From RGIG7179 sp051893555 (GTDB taxonomy: Bacteria; Bacillota; Clostridia; Peptostreptococcales; Anaerovoracaceae): a DNA stretch of 64,000 nucleotides. The DNA lies in NCBI GenBank assembly GCA_051893555.1, contig JBJFHL010000052.1, positions 1 to 64,000 on the forward strand, in the 5' to 3' direction. The position numbers were made by a program, and so were the translations under genes. The notes beneath the pieces are model-generated. The model did no database searches and had not been told where the DNA came from. It worked only from the letters and a program-made list of their open reading frames with translations. Of this stretch, positions 16,949 through 24,110 are shown piece by piece; the first letter of the stretch is position 1, and each line of letters begins with the position of its first letter.

Positions 16949-17386
16949 ATGTTTCCGGAAATAGATTTTGACTTTGAAGCAGAGGAACAGAAAGAAGCAG
17001 CATCAATAAGCACGAAAATCGGAAGGACGCCGCTTTTTGATTTTACCACAGGATCATACGTGATCAGGGATGGAAAAATCGTTGAATGCAGCCAGGAGGA
17101 AGCGGTGCGGCAGTGGATTGGGTTTTTGGTAAAGACTGCTGCGGAAAAATATCCGGTTTACGACGACACAGAATTTGGGACGTACATTGAGAATTACATC
17201 GGATACAAGGACATCGGATTCGTATCCAGTGAAATCAAGCGAGAAGTAGAAGAAAAGGCGATGGGAAATCGTGCAATCAAATCGATTGAAAACTTCGAGG
17301 CGGAAAAAGACGGGTCGAAGCTGAAAGTATCGCTGACTGTGATTCTGCAAAATGAAGAGGAAGTGGAGGTGGAAACGGATGTCTGA
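16949..17386 (+). CDS. DUF2634 baseplate wedge protein (XkdS-like)
   Basis: 145 residues from ATG 16949 (GGAGG 7 bases upstream). 'TPLFDFTTGSYVIRDGKIVE' and 'AVRQWIGFLVKTAAEKYPVY' and '...GTYIENYIG' are gp25/DUF2634 features, a lysozyme-like-fold baseplate wedge component that nucleates the sheath. Starts before and ends overlapping the J-like gene by eight bases. Confidence 0.88.
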   Translation: MFPEIDFDFEAEEQKEAASISTKIGRTPLFDFTTGSYVIRDGKIVECSQEEAVRQWIGFLVKTAAEKYPVYDDTEFGTYIENYIGYKDIGFVSSEIKREVEEKAMGNRAIKSIENFEAEKDGSKLKVSLTVILQNEEEVEVETDV

Positions 17387-18425
17387 GCATGGGGAAAACA
17401 TAAGGAATCGGATATCGGATGAGTACGAGAAAACACCGGGATATCTCCTGTGGGACTTTACCGAGGCAGTTGGTCAAGAGATGGACCAGCAGACAGAAAA
17501 CCTTGCAGAAGTAAAGAATATGCTCGACGTGGACAATCTGACCGGAGATTACCTTACGAAATTTGTCTACCAGAGAAAGGGCGTCATCCGGAAGGCAGCA
17601 ACATACGCCAGCGGACAGATTATCGTTACAGGAACTGGAACAGTCACAAAAGGAGATCTGTTTGAGACGCCATACGGTGTGCAGTTTGCGGCAGCAGAAA
17701 CGGTGCCTGTGATCAACACGGGAATCGTAAATATAATCGCAGTACAGCCGGGGAATACCGGAGTGGTGGGAGCGGGAGCAATCACACAGATGCCGGTAAC
17801 CATAGCTGGAATTAACGGCTGCAGTAATGCGATGCCAACACATGACGGATACGACGCGGAAGACGATGACGCACTCAGAAAAAGATATTACATCGCTCTG
17901 CGGACACCGGCGACATCTGGAAACAAGTATTCGTACAAAAATTGGGCGCTAGAAGTTGCCGGCGTAGGAGATGCGGAAGTATTTCCATTGGGGCACGGGG
18001 AGAACACGGTTGATATCGTAATCATTGACAGCGACATGCTGTCGGCCAGCGAGCAGCTGGTGACAGACGTGCAGAATTACATCGATCCGGGCTCCGCAGG
18101 AAAAGGAGAGGGAACTGCGCCGATGGGGGCACACTGCTATGTTTCGGCGGCGACAGCACTCGACATTGACATAGCAGCAAAACTAACAATATCCGGATCC
18201 CAGGAAGAGGTGGAGGCCGCAGTGAAAGCATCAATTGCGGCATATCTTGCAGGCATTGCTTTTTCTGCAGCAAATGTCAGCTATGCGCAGCTCGGTAACG
18301 CCATCATCGATACCGAAGGCGTGCTGGACTACGAGAACCTGACAGTAAATGAAGGCACAGCGAACATAGGCGTGCCGGAGCGGTATGTGGCAGTGCTCGG
18401 AACGGTGGTGTTTACATATGCGTAG
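17379..18425 (+). CDS. Baseplate J-like protein (XkdT-like)
   Basis: 348 residues from ATG 17379 with GGAGGTGG upstream. 'NRISDEYEKTPGYLLWDFTEAVGQEM' N-terminus, 'DGYDAEDDDALRKRYYIALRTPATSGNKYSYKNWALEVAGVGDAEVFPL' (in pieces) and 'VIIDSDMLSASEQLV' are diagnostic of gpJ-like wedge proteins of contractile tails and pyocin-type particles. Overlaps the next gene by eight bases. Confidence 0.92.
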   Translation: MSEHGENIRNRISDEYEKTPGYLLWDFTEAVGQEMDQQTENLAEVKNMLDVDNLTGDYLTKFVYQRKGVIRKAATYASGQIIVTGTGTVTKGDLFETPYGVQFAAAETVPVINTGIVNIIAVQPGNTGVVGAGAITQMPVTIAGINGCSNAMPTHDGYDAEDDDALRKRYYIALRTPATSGNKYSYKNWALEVAGVGDAEVFPLGHGENTVDIVIIDSDMLSASEQLVTDVQNYIDPGSAGKGEGTAPMGAHCYVSAATALDIDIAAKLTISGSQEEVEAAVKASIAAYLAGIAFSAANVSYAQLGNAIIDTEGVLDYENLTVNEGTANIGVPERYVAVLGTVVFTYA

Positions 18426-18951
18426 CGACAACCTAAAGCGCCGGGTAAATAAACTGAACGTACGAGACCCGATGGTACAGAATGTATTGGAGGCGATCGG
18501 CCAGGAGATGGATCTGCAGGATCAGAGCATGATGCAGACGATTGAAGATCTGTTTTTTGATACATGCTCCATGGAGCAGCTGAAAGCATACGAGAAGGAA
18601 GCAGATATAACACCGCTTACTGCACAGGATGTTGACGGGCGCAGGTCGACCGTGGAGGGAAAGTGGAAATCTTCGGGAAAAGTAGACGTTGCTATGCTGC
18701 AGGCTGTGGCCAACAGCTGGAAAAACGGAAAAGTAGATGTGGATTTTGCGGATAATAAGATCCAGATTACATTCGTGGACCAGTTCGGCCTACCGGATGA
18801 TCGAGCCGGACTGGAGATTGCACTGGACGATGTAAAGCCGGCGCACCTTCCAATTATATATCTGGTTAGGTACCTGATGGTAGCAGATATGGAGGAAATG
18901 ACACTGACGGAGATGGAGTCGCATATGCTGAGCGACTTTGCTTTTGAATAG
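18418..18951 (+). CDS. YmfQ/DUF2313 baseplate protein (XkdU-like)
   Basis: 177 residues from ATG 18418, within the end of the J-like gene. 'AIGQEMDLQDQSMMQTIEDLFFDTCSMEQLKAYEKEADIT' (in pieces) and a C-terminal '...DDVKPAHLPIIYLVRY' fit YmfQ-type gpI-like wedge proteins. Completes the baseplate set before the fibre genes. Confidence 0.88.
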   Translation: MRSDNLKRRVNKLNVRDPMVQNVLEAIGQEMDLQDQSMMQTIEDLFFDTCSMEQLKAYEKEADITPLTAQDVDGRRSTVEGKWKSSGKVDVAMLQAVANSWKNGKVDVDFADNKIQITFVDQFGLPDDRAGLEIALDDVKPAHLPIIYLVRYLMVADMEEMTLTEMESHMLSDFAFE

Positions 18952-18969
18952 AAGGAAAGGAGAGAAACG

Positions 18970-19407
18970 ATGGCATGGACACCATTTAATTTTTTTGAAT
19001 ACGACTCAGACAAAGTCGATTTCACAAAAACGACATTCAACATAAAACAGGCACTGAATAATAACTGGGAACACCTGAAGACGCTGATTATAGAGATTAG
19101 GAATGCGGTAGATAGAAGAGGAAACACTCAGACCACCCGCGTAGCCAACGTATCAATTCTGGCATCTGCATGGACGACCGATACGACGTTTACGGATTAC
19201 CCATATAAGGCAACGCTGCAGATCACCGGCGTGAAATCTACAATGGAATGCAAGACATTCATGCCGGACCACACTATCCAGGATCTGCAGTATCTGTTTG
19301 CTCCGTGGGTAAACACCGGAGCTGGTACACTGGAGGTCTGGGCAAACAGTAAACCGACAGCTGCAGTCACCATCGAGCTGATTACATTTGAGGAGGTGCT
19401 GAGCTGA
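18970..19407 (+). CDS. Tail fibre-adaptor protein, N-terminal-fibre-like
   Basis: 145 residues. 'WTPFNFFEYDSDKVDFTKTTFNIKQALNNNWEHLKTL' (in pieces) is a helix that resembles the baseplate-attachment region of Gram-positive phage fibres; the rest is a beta-sandwich-like stretch ('YPYKATLQITGVKSTMECKT...'). It ends exactly where the kelch-type protein begins (ATG overlaps TGA). It probably connects the receptor-binding protein to the baseplate; this is by position. Confidence 0.6.
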   Translation: MAWTPFNFFEYDSDKVDFTKTTFNIKQALNNNWEHLKTLIIEIRNAVDRRGNTQTTRVANVSILASAWTTDTTFTDYPYKATLQITGVKSTMECKTFMPDHTIQDLQYLFAPWVNTGAGTLEVWANSKPTAAVTIELITFEEVLS

Positions 19408-20636
19408 TGTTTAGTAAATTAGGCGGTGGTGGAGCCGCAAAACAGGAAAAGACGGTTACTGCTGGTACTTATGTAAAAGAAGTATTACCCGATACCGGGA
19501 AACTGCTGTCCAAAGTAGTCGTAAATCCTACACCAACGGAAGAAAAGACCGTTATACCTACCACTTCACAGCAGACTGTTTCTCCGACAGAAGGGTATCA
19601 CATTGGAAAAGTCATTATTGAAGCGATGGAAGATGTCACCCCAGAAGTAACCGCACAGACTCATGTTATAGCAGAGATAGCGGAAAAGTTTGGGGTGTCT
19701 ATCACAACACCGAGCGGAACGAATAAGCAGAAGTTGCAGGCAAACAACTCGAACTTGCAGAGCATAAAGACAAATGCACCATCTATAACAATTGATGGTG
19801 TGAAGTTAAAAGGTGAACTGTCACTCAAATCATTTGCTGTTGAAAACAATCAAAGCATAAGTACTTTACCATATGAGTTTTATCGTGGTCATGTAGCAGT
19901 ATTAAAAAACGAGATGCACGCAATATGCGGAGATAACAATTATCACCATAAATATGACGGAACATCGTGGGTACAAGTAAGCACCACACCTTATAATTTA
20001 GGCAGGGGATGTATGGTTGTGTTAAACGATGAAATTCATATCCTTGGTGGTGGCACTGCAACAGGTCACTATAAATGGAACGGTTCTGCATGGGTTAGTG
20101 TGAGCACATTACCGTATTCGTTCGCTGCAGGTGCTGCCGTTGTATACAAAAATGAAATTCATATTTTTGGTGGAGATGGAATGTATGGTTCGACAAAACA
20201 TTATAAATTTAACGGTTCTGCATGGGTGAGTGTAAGTACATTACCGTATGAATTAGGATATTCAGGTCAGGCAGTTGTATACAACGATGAAATTCACATT
20301 TTAGGCGGTAATGCTAATAAATATCACTATAAATTCAATGGAACATCATGGGAACCTGCAAGCACTCTGCCATATAAATTTTCGTACGGTAGAGCGGAAG
20401 TTTTTGCAGGAGAAATTCATATTATGGGTGGACAGTCAGCTGATACATACGGTTTATACCATTACAGTTTTGATGGAAACGCATGGACTCGGATGTCTGA
20501 TTTACCTTATAAATTCGAACAAGGAGCGTCTGCGGTATTTAATAAGTGTCTACACATATTCGCAACCACTAATTCATCAATTTATTATAAGGCGCATTAT
20601 CAAATTGCGGAAACGGCATATAAGGAGAGTGAATAA
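19407..20636 (+). CDS. Kelch-repeat receptor-binding tail protein
   Basis: 409 residues. Residues 1-~150 hold two short repeated 'EKTV...T..TV.PT.G...G.V.I' strands that resemble fibre stalks. Residues ~150-409 are six kelch-like repeats, each '(S)TLPY.....G..AVV..EIHI.GG....HYK.NG..W', which should fold as one six-bladed propeller. The base composition is visibly more A+T-rich than flanking tail genes, a sign of recent exchange. It is most likely the host receptor-binding protein; carbohydrate binding is inference. Confidence 0.8.
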   Translation: MFSKLGGGGAAKQEKTVTAGTYVKEVLPDTGKLLSKVVVNPTPTEEKTVIPTTSQQTVSPTEGYHIGKVIIEAMEDVTPEVTAQTHVIAEIAEKFGVSITTPSGTNKQKLQANNSNLQSIKTNAPSITIDGVKLKGELSLKSFAVENNQSISTLPYEFYRGHVAVLKNEMHAICGDNNYHHKYDGTSWVQVSTTPYNLGRGCMVVLNDEIHILGGGTATGHYKWNGSAWVSVSTLPYSFAAGAAVVYKNEIHIFGGDGMYGSTKHYKFNGSAWVSVSTLPYELGYSGQAVVYNDEIHILGGNANKYHYKFNGTSWEPASTLPYKFSYGRAEVFAGEIHIMGGQSADTYGLYHYSFDGNAWTRMSDLPYKFEQGASAVFNKCLHIFATTNSSIYYKAHYQIAETAYKESE

Positions 20637-20637
20637 A

Positions 20638-20958
20638 ATGGTAAAAGATTTATATTATGAAATCACAAAAAACGGTTATCACATCTACGATAGAAATGAC
20701 CCACTATTTCATATCCACCAGTATGAGCCATACATTCCTGACCATTCAAAATCCTATGAAGAAAACGCACAGGCGCAGATGCATGAACTCATGGTTAGTG
20801 CGTATGCGAGTGCGGTCAACAGCGGAGAAATGACGCTGGACGAAGTACCAGAGGACTACCGTGCAGAGGTGGAAGCACAGATAAATCCGACAGAACCAGA
20901 CCCGGAACAGGCTGTGGTAGACAGCATTATGCAGGAGGTGAGCAGCTATGGCTACTAA
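20638..20958 (+). CDS. Small phage protein between fibre and CBM-like gene
   Basis: 106 residues from ATG 20638, right after the kelch gene's TAA; GGAGAGTG lies upstream within the kelch gene. 'EITKNGYHIYDRNDPLFHIHQYEPYIPDHS' then a helical acidic half. No family was recognised. It sits where fibre-assembly or XkdW-like proteins occur, so a tail-associated or chaperone role is possible. It overlaps the next gene by 11 bases. Confidence 0.6.
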   Translation: MVKDLYYEITKNGYHIYDRNDPLFHIHQYEPYIPDHSKSYEENAQAQMHELMVSAYASAVNSGEMTLDEVPEDYRAEVEAQINPTEPDPEQAVVDSIMQEVSSYGY

Positions 20959-21370
20959 GGCAGAATTAGTAAATTTACTGGTTGAAGTAAGACCGCAGCT
21001 GGATGACCAGCTGGCATTAAAGTACAGCACAATGTACCCGGTATGGGCTGCAGGAATCGCCGTGGAAGCTGGCCAGCGTTACCAGTACGGAGACAGACTG
21101 TACAAGGTCGGACAGGCACATACCACACAGGCAGACTGGACTCCGGACGCAACACCTGCACTATGGACTGTAATCGACGTAGAGCACGCAGGCACACAGG
21201 AAGACCCGATTCCGGCGGTAGCAGGCATGGAATACGAGTACGGAAAGTATTACATCGAGGACGGAACAATCTATCTCTGCCAGCGTACAGGAGAAGCAGC
21301 AGGCGGCAAGATTACGCTGTACTATCTGCCGTCGCAACTGGTTGGGCAATATTTCGAAATAGTGCAGTAG
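20948..21370 (+). CDS. Phage protein with CBM5/12-like carbohydrate-binding module
   Basis: 140 residues. Residues ~38-75 read 'VEAGQRYQYGDRLYKVGQAHTT' and 'DWTPDATPALWTVID', the aromatic-rich pattern of chitinase-type CBM5/12 domains common on phage tails. Residues 1-35 form a short helix. It probably helps tail adhesion to cell-wall glycans; the sugar is unknown. Start overlaps the preceding gene. Confidence 0.75.
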   Translation: MATKAELVNLLVEVRPQLDDQLALKYSTMYPVWAAGIAVEAGQRYQYGDRLYKVGQAHTTQADWTPDATPALWTVIDVEHAGTQEDPIPAVAGMEYEYGKYYIEDGTIYLCQRTGEAAGGKITLYYLPSQLVGQYFEIVQ

Positions 21371-21382
21371 GAAGGAGAAATC

Positions 21383-21985
21383 ATGGCGGAAAAGAAACCA
21401 ATTCTGTTATATCTGACTTCCGGGCACCGACAGATGGTGGCCGGGGGAGGACGCGATCCGGGCGCAGTGTCAGGATCATTTATTGAGTCGGAGATCGCGC
21501 TGGCATCCTGCAGGGATCTGCGAGAGTATCTCATCAAAGAGCGCGGTAGCCTGAAGTTTAAGGTAGCATATCCAGAGCGAGACGGCGACGGCATGCACCT
21601 GTATGAGCATCTGGCAGAGATTAAGGAGTACCGAAAGAAATACCGGGTGGTAGTCATCGACTGGCACCTCAACGCCGGAGGAGGCACCGGGTGCGAATGT
21701 CACATCAACAAAAATAAGTATGCACGGGAGCTTGCAGAACGGATCCTCAGGGACCAGAAGACCATCGGCCGGCCGTGGCATTCATACGATGGGAAAATTG
21801 GACATGCCATCCATGAGCGGGAGGATCTGATCATCCTGCAGGGCGGCTGCCCGTCGCTACTGTTTGAGATGGGATATGTCGACAATAAGACCGATCGCAA
21901 GGACTTCGACACTGATCCGGAAGTAAAGAGGATCGCCGAAGCAGTCGGGAAGCCTCTGCTCTGGTATTGTAAGAAATACGAATAA
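21383..21985 (+). CDS. N-acetylmuramoyl-L-alanine amidase (Amidase_3-type endolysin)
   Basis: 200 residues. SGHRQ and GGRDPGAVSG (first His zinc ligand region), IESEIAL (Glu ligand), VVIDWHLNAGGG (second His) and CPSLLFEMGYVDN (catalytic Glu) follow the Amidase_3 order. Cleaves the lactyl-peptide bond of peptidoglycan at host lysis. There is no separate wall-binding domain; the catalytic domain is alone. GGAGAAATC upstream; holin follows 16 bases later. Confidence 0.88.
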   Translation: MAEKKPILLYLTSGHRQMVAGGGRDPGAVSGSFIESEIALASCRDLREYLIKERGSLKFKVAYPERDGDGMHLYEHLAEIKEYRKKYRVVVIDWHLNAGGGTGCECHINKNKYARELAERILRDQKTIGRPWHSYDGKIGHAIHEREDLIILQGGCPSLLFEMGYVDNKTDRKDFDTDPEVKRIAEAVGKPLLWYCKKYE

Positions 21986-22000
21986 CAGGAGGAAAAAAGA

Positions 22001-22429
22001 ATGGATATTTTATTTGATATTTTTGAGACGGCAGCACACAACCCGCTGCTGCAGCTGGTGGCCATCGCTGTGGTGTTTGACACCATCTTTGGGGTGATCC
22101 GCGCCATCCGGGATCACAAGTTTAATTCCTGCGTCGGCATCGACGGCGCAATCCGCAAAATCGGCATGATCATCTCGCTGGCGCTCCTGGTGCTGGTAGA
22201 CGCGGTGATTAAGGTCAACCTGATCGGATTTGTGCCGGAAGCGGTCAGAGGCCAGCTTGGTGTTGACGCCATTGGCCTGGCAGAGTTCTTCAGCCTTTTA
22301 TACATAGCGTATGAGATTATCAGCATCCTCAAAAACATGGCACTCTGCGGCCTGCCAGTGAAGGGAATCTGGGTAAAGGTAAAAGGATTCCTTGGCAAAT
22401 ACACCACGGAGCTTCCGGACGATGAATAA
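22001..22429 (+). CDS. Phage holin (phage_holin_4 type)
   Basis: 142 residues with hydrophobic segments around residues 12-35, 50-70 and 80-108 and 'AVVFDTIFGVIRAIRDHKFNSCVGIDGAIRK' (in pieces), a signature of the toxin-secretion/phage lysis holin family. It permeabilises the membrane so that the amidase reaches the wall. GGAGG is 8 bases upstream. Last gene of the rightward late operon; a strong terminator follows. Confidence 0.9.
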   Translation: MDILFDIFETAAHNPLLQLVAIAVVFDTIFGVIRAIRDHKFNSCVGIDGAIRKIGMIISLALLVLVDAVIKVNLIGFVPEAVRGQLGVDAIGLAEFFSLLYIAYEIISILKNMALCGLPVKGIWVKVKGFLGKYTTELPDDE

Positions 22430-22442
22430 ATAGGGTAAGACG

Positions 22443-22476
22443 AGAGCCAGGGAAATCATTCGCCCTGGCTCTTTTC
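22443..22476 (+). terminator. Late-operon terminator
   Basis: AGAGCCAGGG (22443-22452) and CCCTGGCTCT (22463-22472) form a perfect 10-bp stem with a 10-base loop, followed by TTTTCTTTT. It ends the phage late operon after holin. The hairpin overlaps the 3' end of the leftward XRE gene. Confidence 0.88.
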
Positions 22477-22647
22477 TTTTGCGATACGTTCATACTCTCT
22501 GCAGACCATGGATTCCAGCCAGTCTGACGGCGACCGCTTACCAGCCTCCCAGTCCTGCTGGGTGCGGGTAGGGATACCGAGCAGATCTTTCACCTGCATC
22601 TGAGTCAGACCGAGTGCTTTCCGGGTCTCTTTAATTTTACTGTCCAC
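22456..22647 (-). CDS. Small XRE-type helix-turn-helix protein
   Basis: 63 residues. 'IKETRKALGLTQMQVKDLLGI' and 'TRTQQDWEAGKRSPSDWLESM' form a classic HTH_3 fold in the first 45 residues. It is the last gene of a leftward three-gene operon whose promoter carries a palindrome, so autoregulation is plausible. It has no signal domain. Its start overlaps the upstream gene's stop. Confidence 0.8.
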   Translation of the reverse strand: MDSKIKETRKALGLTQMQVKDLLGIPTRTQQDWEAGKRSPSDWLESMVCREYERIAKEKSQGE

Positions 22648-22819
22648 GCCTGTTCCTCCTGAAATAATGCCATGCAGCCTTCACCAGCAGCACGATGCCA
22701 AGCGATACGAAAGCTACACCGAAGTAGTATAACATACCGTGTTCCATTTTGATTGACACATGGTATCTGATGGGGTACAATGGAATCGGAATGGGGAGCT
22801 TGCGCTCCCCGCCTGTCAT
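22637..22819 (-). CDS. Small single-pass membrane protein of the prophage end
   Basis: 60 residues: an N-terminal ~25-residue stretch, a hydrophobic span ('YYFGVAFVSLGIVLLVKAAW') and a basic end (RRNRRG). The start at 22819 shares ATGA with the stop of the 38-residue gene upstream, which supports this start despite a poor ribosome binding site. Function unknown; topology with a positively charged C-terminus suggests the tail is cytoplasmic. Confidence 0.55.
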   Translation of the reverse strand: MTGGERKLPIPIPLYPIRYHVSIKMEHGMLYYFGVAFVSLGIVLLVKAAWHYFRRNRRGQ

Positions 22820-22932
22820 ATCAGATATTCGTCTATCAGTATGAGCAGGGTTCCGACGATCAGAGCTACTAAACCGTTGGCTGCGAGTTCCTTTAGGTTT
22901 AGCGGCTCTTTCTTTTTACTGTGTTTACCCAT
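22816..22932 (-). CDS. 38-residue single-pass membrane protein
   Basis: M-G-K-H-S-K-K-K-E-P then 'LNLKELAANGLVALIVGTLL' and ILIDEYLI: a basic N-terminus followed by one membrane span. AAAGGAGG lies about 11 bases before this ATG on the minus strand. The stop overlaps the next start (ATGA), so it is the first gene of the leftward operon. Too short for routine gene callers; similar tiny membrane ORFs occur at phage ends. Role unknown. Confidence 0.6.
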   Translation of the reverse strand: MGKHSKKKEPLNLKELAANGLVALIVGTLLILIDEYLI

Positions 22933-22968
22933 CCATGTGCTTTCCTCCTTTCGTCTTTCTTTAATTAT

Positions 22969-22997
22969 ATCATACACGCAATGCGTGCATAAGTCAA
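22969..22997 (-). promoter_or_regulatory. Promoter with embedded operator for leftward prophage operon
   Basis: On the minus strand TTGACT (22992-22997) and TATGAT (22969-22974) are exactly 17 bases apart. The spacer contains the palindrome CACGCA-A-TGCGTG (22975-22987). This is a sigma-A promoter with an operator between its two elements, so a repressor would block polymerase directly. The XRE protein encoded by the same operon is the obvious candidate. Confidence 0.75.
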
Positions 22998-23031
22998 GAA
23001 GAAAATGCCAAAAAATCAGACTTTATTTTAG

Positions 23032-23143
23032 TTTACCGTAATATTAGATATAAACGAAAAAATGAAATACATTTTTTACCGTAAATAATATATAATAATG
23101 TAAAATATTGAAAAATTAAAGCGTAAAAATGTTGAAATTTCAA
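23032..23143. repeat. AT-rich prophage end with direct repeats and palindrome
   Basis: The non-coding stretch between the leftward operon and cotJC is strongly A+T-rich. It holds a direct repeat TTTACCGTAA at 23032-23041 and 23075-23084 (43 bases apart) and a 12-bp palindrome TTGAAATTTCAA at 23132-23143. It abuts the prophage boundary, so recombination-directionality or integrase arm sites are possible. Confidence 0.5.
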
Positions 23144-23156
23144 TGGTTAAACGTGT

Positions 23157-23270
23157 TCATACGCAAAAACCATATGGACCTCCATACTGGCTGATAATGA
23201 ACTTCGCCAGAGCTGGATTCGGGTTCTTGATATTGACCGGAAACTGCAGTCTTTTTTCATATTGCCACAT
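23157..23270 (-). pseudogene. cotJC: cotJC, 5' fragment interrupted by prophage
   Basis: Minus-strand ATG 23270 starts 'MWQYEKRLQFPVNIKNPNP' and continues to 'SQYGGPYGFCV' stop. The first ~34 residues match the N-terminus of CotJC, the manganese-catalase-like spore coat protein of ~190-200 residues, whose family continues after QYGGP with DGE... Here the sequence changes to phage DNA and stops after three more codons. It is the third gene of a cotJA-cotJB-cotJC operon, six bases after cotJB. The rest of cotJC should lie at the prophage's other end. Confidence 0.85.
23160..23190. other. Probable attR junction inside cotJC
   Basis: Codon-level similarity to cotJC ends around the QYGGP codons (near 23170-23185, minus strand), and beyond it lies non-coding prophage DNA. 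The attachment core is therefore in this interval, probably within TATGGAGGTCCATATGG, itself nearly palindromic. The matching attL is outside the window, so the exact core cannot be defined. Confidence 0.65.
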
Positions 23271-23275
23271 ACGCG

Positions 23276-23524
23276 CTAATCCTCCATTTCCCAGGGCCAC
23301 GGCGTCTGGACCCAGGCCCAGCCCTGTGTAGTATCCGCATCGTCGGCAACCAGAGGACCGAACTGGCTTTCATAGTCTGCCGCTGCTTCTGCAAATTCCT
23401 GCTGAAATTGTCTGAAAAGATCAAGTGCCATCTGGTTTGTGGGATGCGTATCGAGAAACAGGTTCAGATCATACAGAACGAAGTCTGCCTCCTGCACGCG
23501 CCGCAGGGCTTCGCTTCTTGTCAT
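23276..23524 (-). CDS. cotJB: Spore coat protein CotJB
   Basis: 82 residues. 'ALRRVQEADFVLYDLNLFLDTHPTNQMAL' (in pieces), 'FRQFQQEFAEAAADYESQFGPL' (in pieces) and the C-terminal 'WAWVQTPWPWE' are diagnostic of CotJB. CotJB belongs to the cotJ coat operon, made in the mother cell. The start at 23524 overlaps the cotJA stop (ATGA). It is intact, whereas the next gene cotJC is cut. Confidence 0.93.
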   Translation of the reverse strand: MTRSEALRRVQEADFVLYDLNLFLDTHPTNQMALDLFRQFQQEFAEAAADYESQFGPLVADDADTTQGWAWVQTPWPWEMED

Positions 23525-23877
23525 GGCTGCATCCCTCCTCTTCCTCTGCGTTCTGTCATTACGGTGATACCTTCGAAAGGCAGATCCAGTTCCGGGAAAA
23601 CGGTTCCCCGCATCAGTGCTGTGTCCTGCGGATAGGTGGTTTTCCACTGCTGCATCGGTGTGTAGGCCATAGCGATGGGAAGACTCCCCAGAAGCCGGGC
23701 GTCAAATCCGGTACTCTCAGAGCCGGGAGGCATGGAAGGGCCTGACGACTGCGGTGGTCTGGCGGGTGACTGGGCAGGCGGCCGGGCCGGAGGACGGGAC
23801 GGACCTGTCATGCCGGGCATGCAGCCCGATGTGCCGCCGATGGTAATCGGCATGCCGATATAAGGTTCTCTTATCAA
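23521..23877 (-). CDS. cotJA: Spore coat associated protein CotJA
   Basis: 118 residues, TTG start at 23877 with AAGGAG 7 bases upstream. A variable Pro/Gly-rich first ~65 residues is followed by the CotJA core 'LPIAMAYTPMQQWKTTYPQD' and 'ALMRGTVFPELDLPF'. The core is normal; the N-terminal Pro-rich extension (PARPPAQSPARPP) is longer than in B. subtilis. First gene of the cotJ operon, probably sigma-E controlled; no clear sigma-E promoter could be assigned by eye. Confidence 0.9.
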   Translation of the reverse strand: MIREPYIGMPITIGGTSGCMPGMTGPSRPPARPPAQSPARPPQSSGPSMPPGSESTGFDARLLGSLPIAMAYTPMQQWKTTYPQDTALMRGTVFPELDLPFEGITVMTERRGRGGMQP

Positions 23878-23981
23878 AATAAAGCTCCTTTCTAAACAGG
23901 ATTCAGTTTATAATATGAGGAGAAAGGAAAATGGGTGCCTGTTTGCAGACTGCAGTTTACCGGGAAGAAGACGAAAACCTC

Positions 23982-24010
23982 TTGAAAATTCCGCTGGTTT
24001 TCTCTATGAT
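23982..24010 (+). promoter_or_regulatory. Sigma-A-type promoter for the KdpDE-like operon
   Basis: TTGAAA (23982-23987), 17-base spacer, TATGAT (24005-24010), about 100 bases before the kinase start. The rest of the 233-base gap between cotJA and this gene shows no further gene. Confidence 0.65.
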
Positions 24011-24110
24011 AGTAGGTGATAAGACAAAGAAAAAAACTGTCGAAAAAACTGCATTTTAACGCCATCTTAACCGAGTTATGGTTTATCATATAGCTGAAAG
24101 GGGAAGAAAC

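Larger units (their letters stand above)
1..23180. mobile_element. Prophage, contractile-tail (myovirus-like), right part
   Basis: A continuous run of phage genes in canonical order: accessory and replication genes, HNH, small and large terminase, portal, protease, capsid, connectors, tail sheath and tube, tape measure, baseplate, fibre, amidase, holin, then a leftward operon. The sheath and XkdK/M/Q/R/S/T/U-like genes indicate a PBSX-type contractile tail; the capsid side is HK97-like. The right boundary is placed where the leftward cotJC reading frame stops matching its family, about 23,160-23,190. The left end, and any integrase, lie before base 1. All structural genes in view are intact, so the element may be functional, but this cannot be shown from the window. 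Confidence 0.93.

Noticed and set aside
23521..23863. Plus-strand Gly-rich frame opposite cotJA
   Set aside because: Low-complexity shadow of the Pro-rich CotJA N-terminus; the minus-strand gene has family match, TTG start and ribosome binding site.
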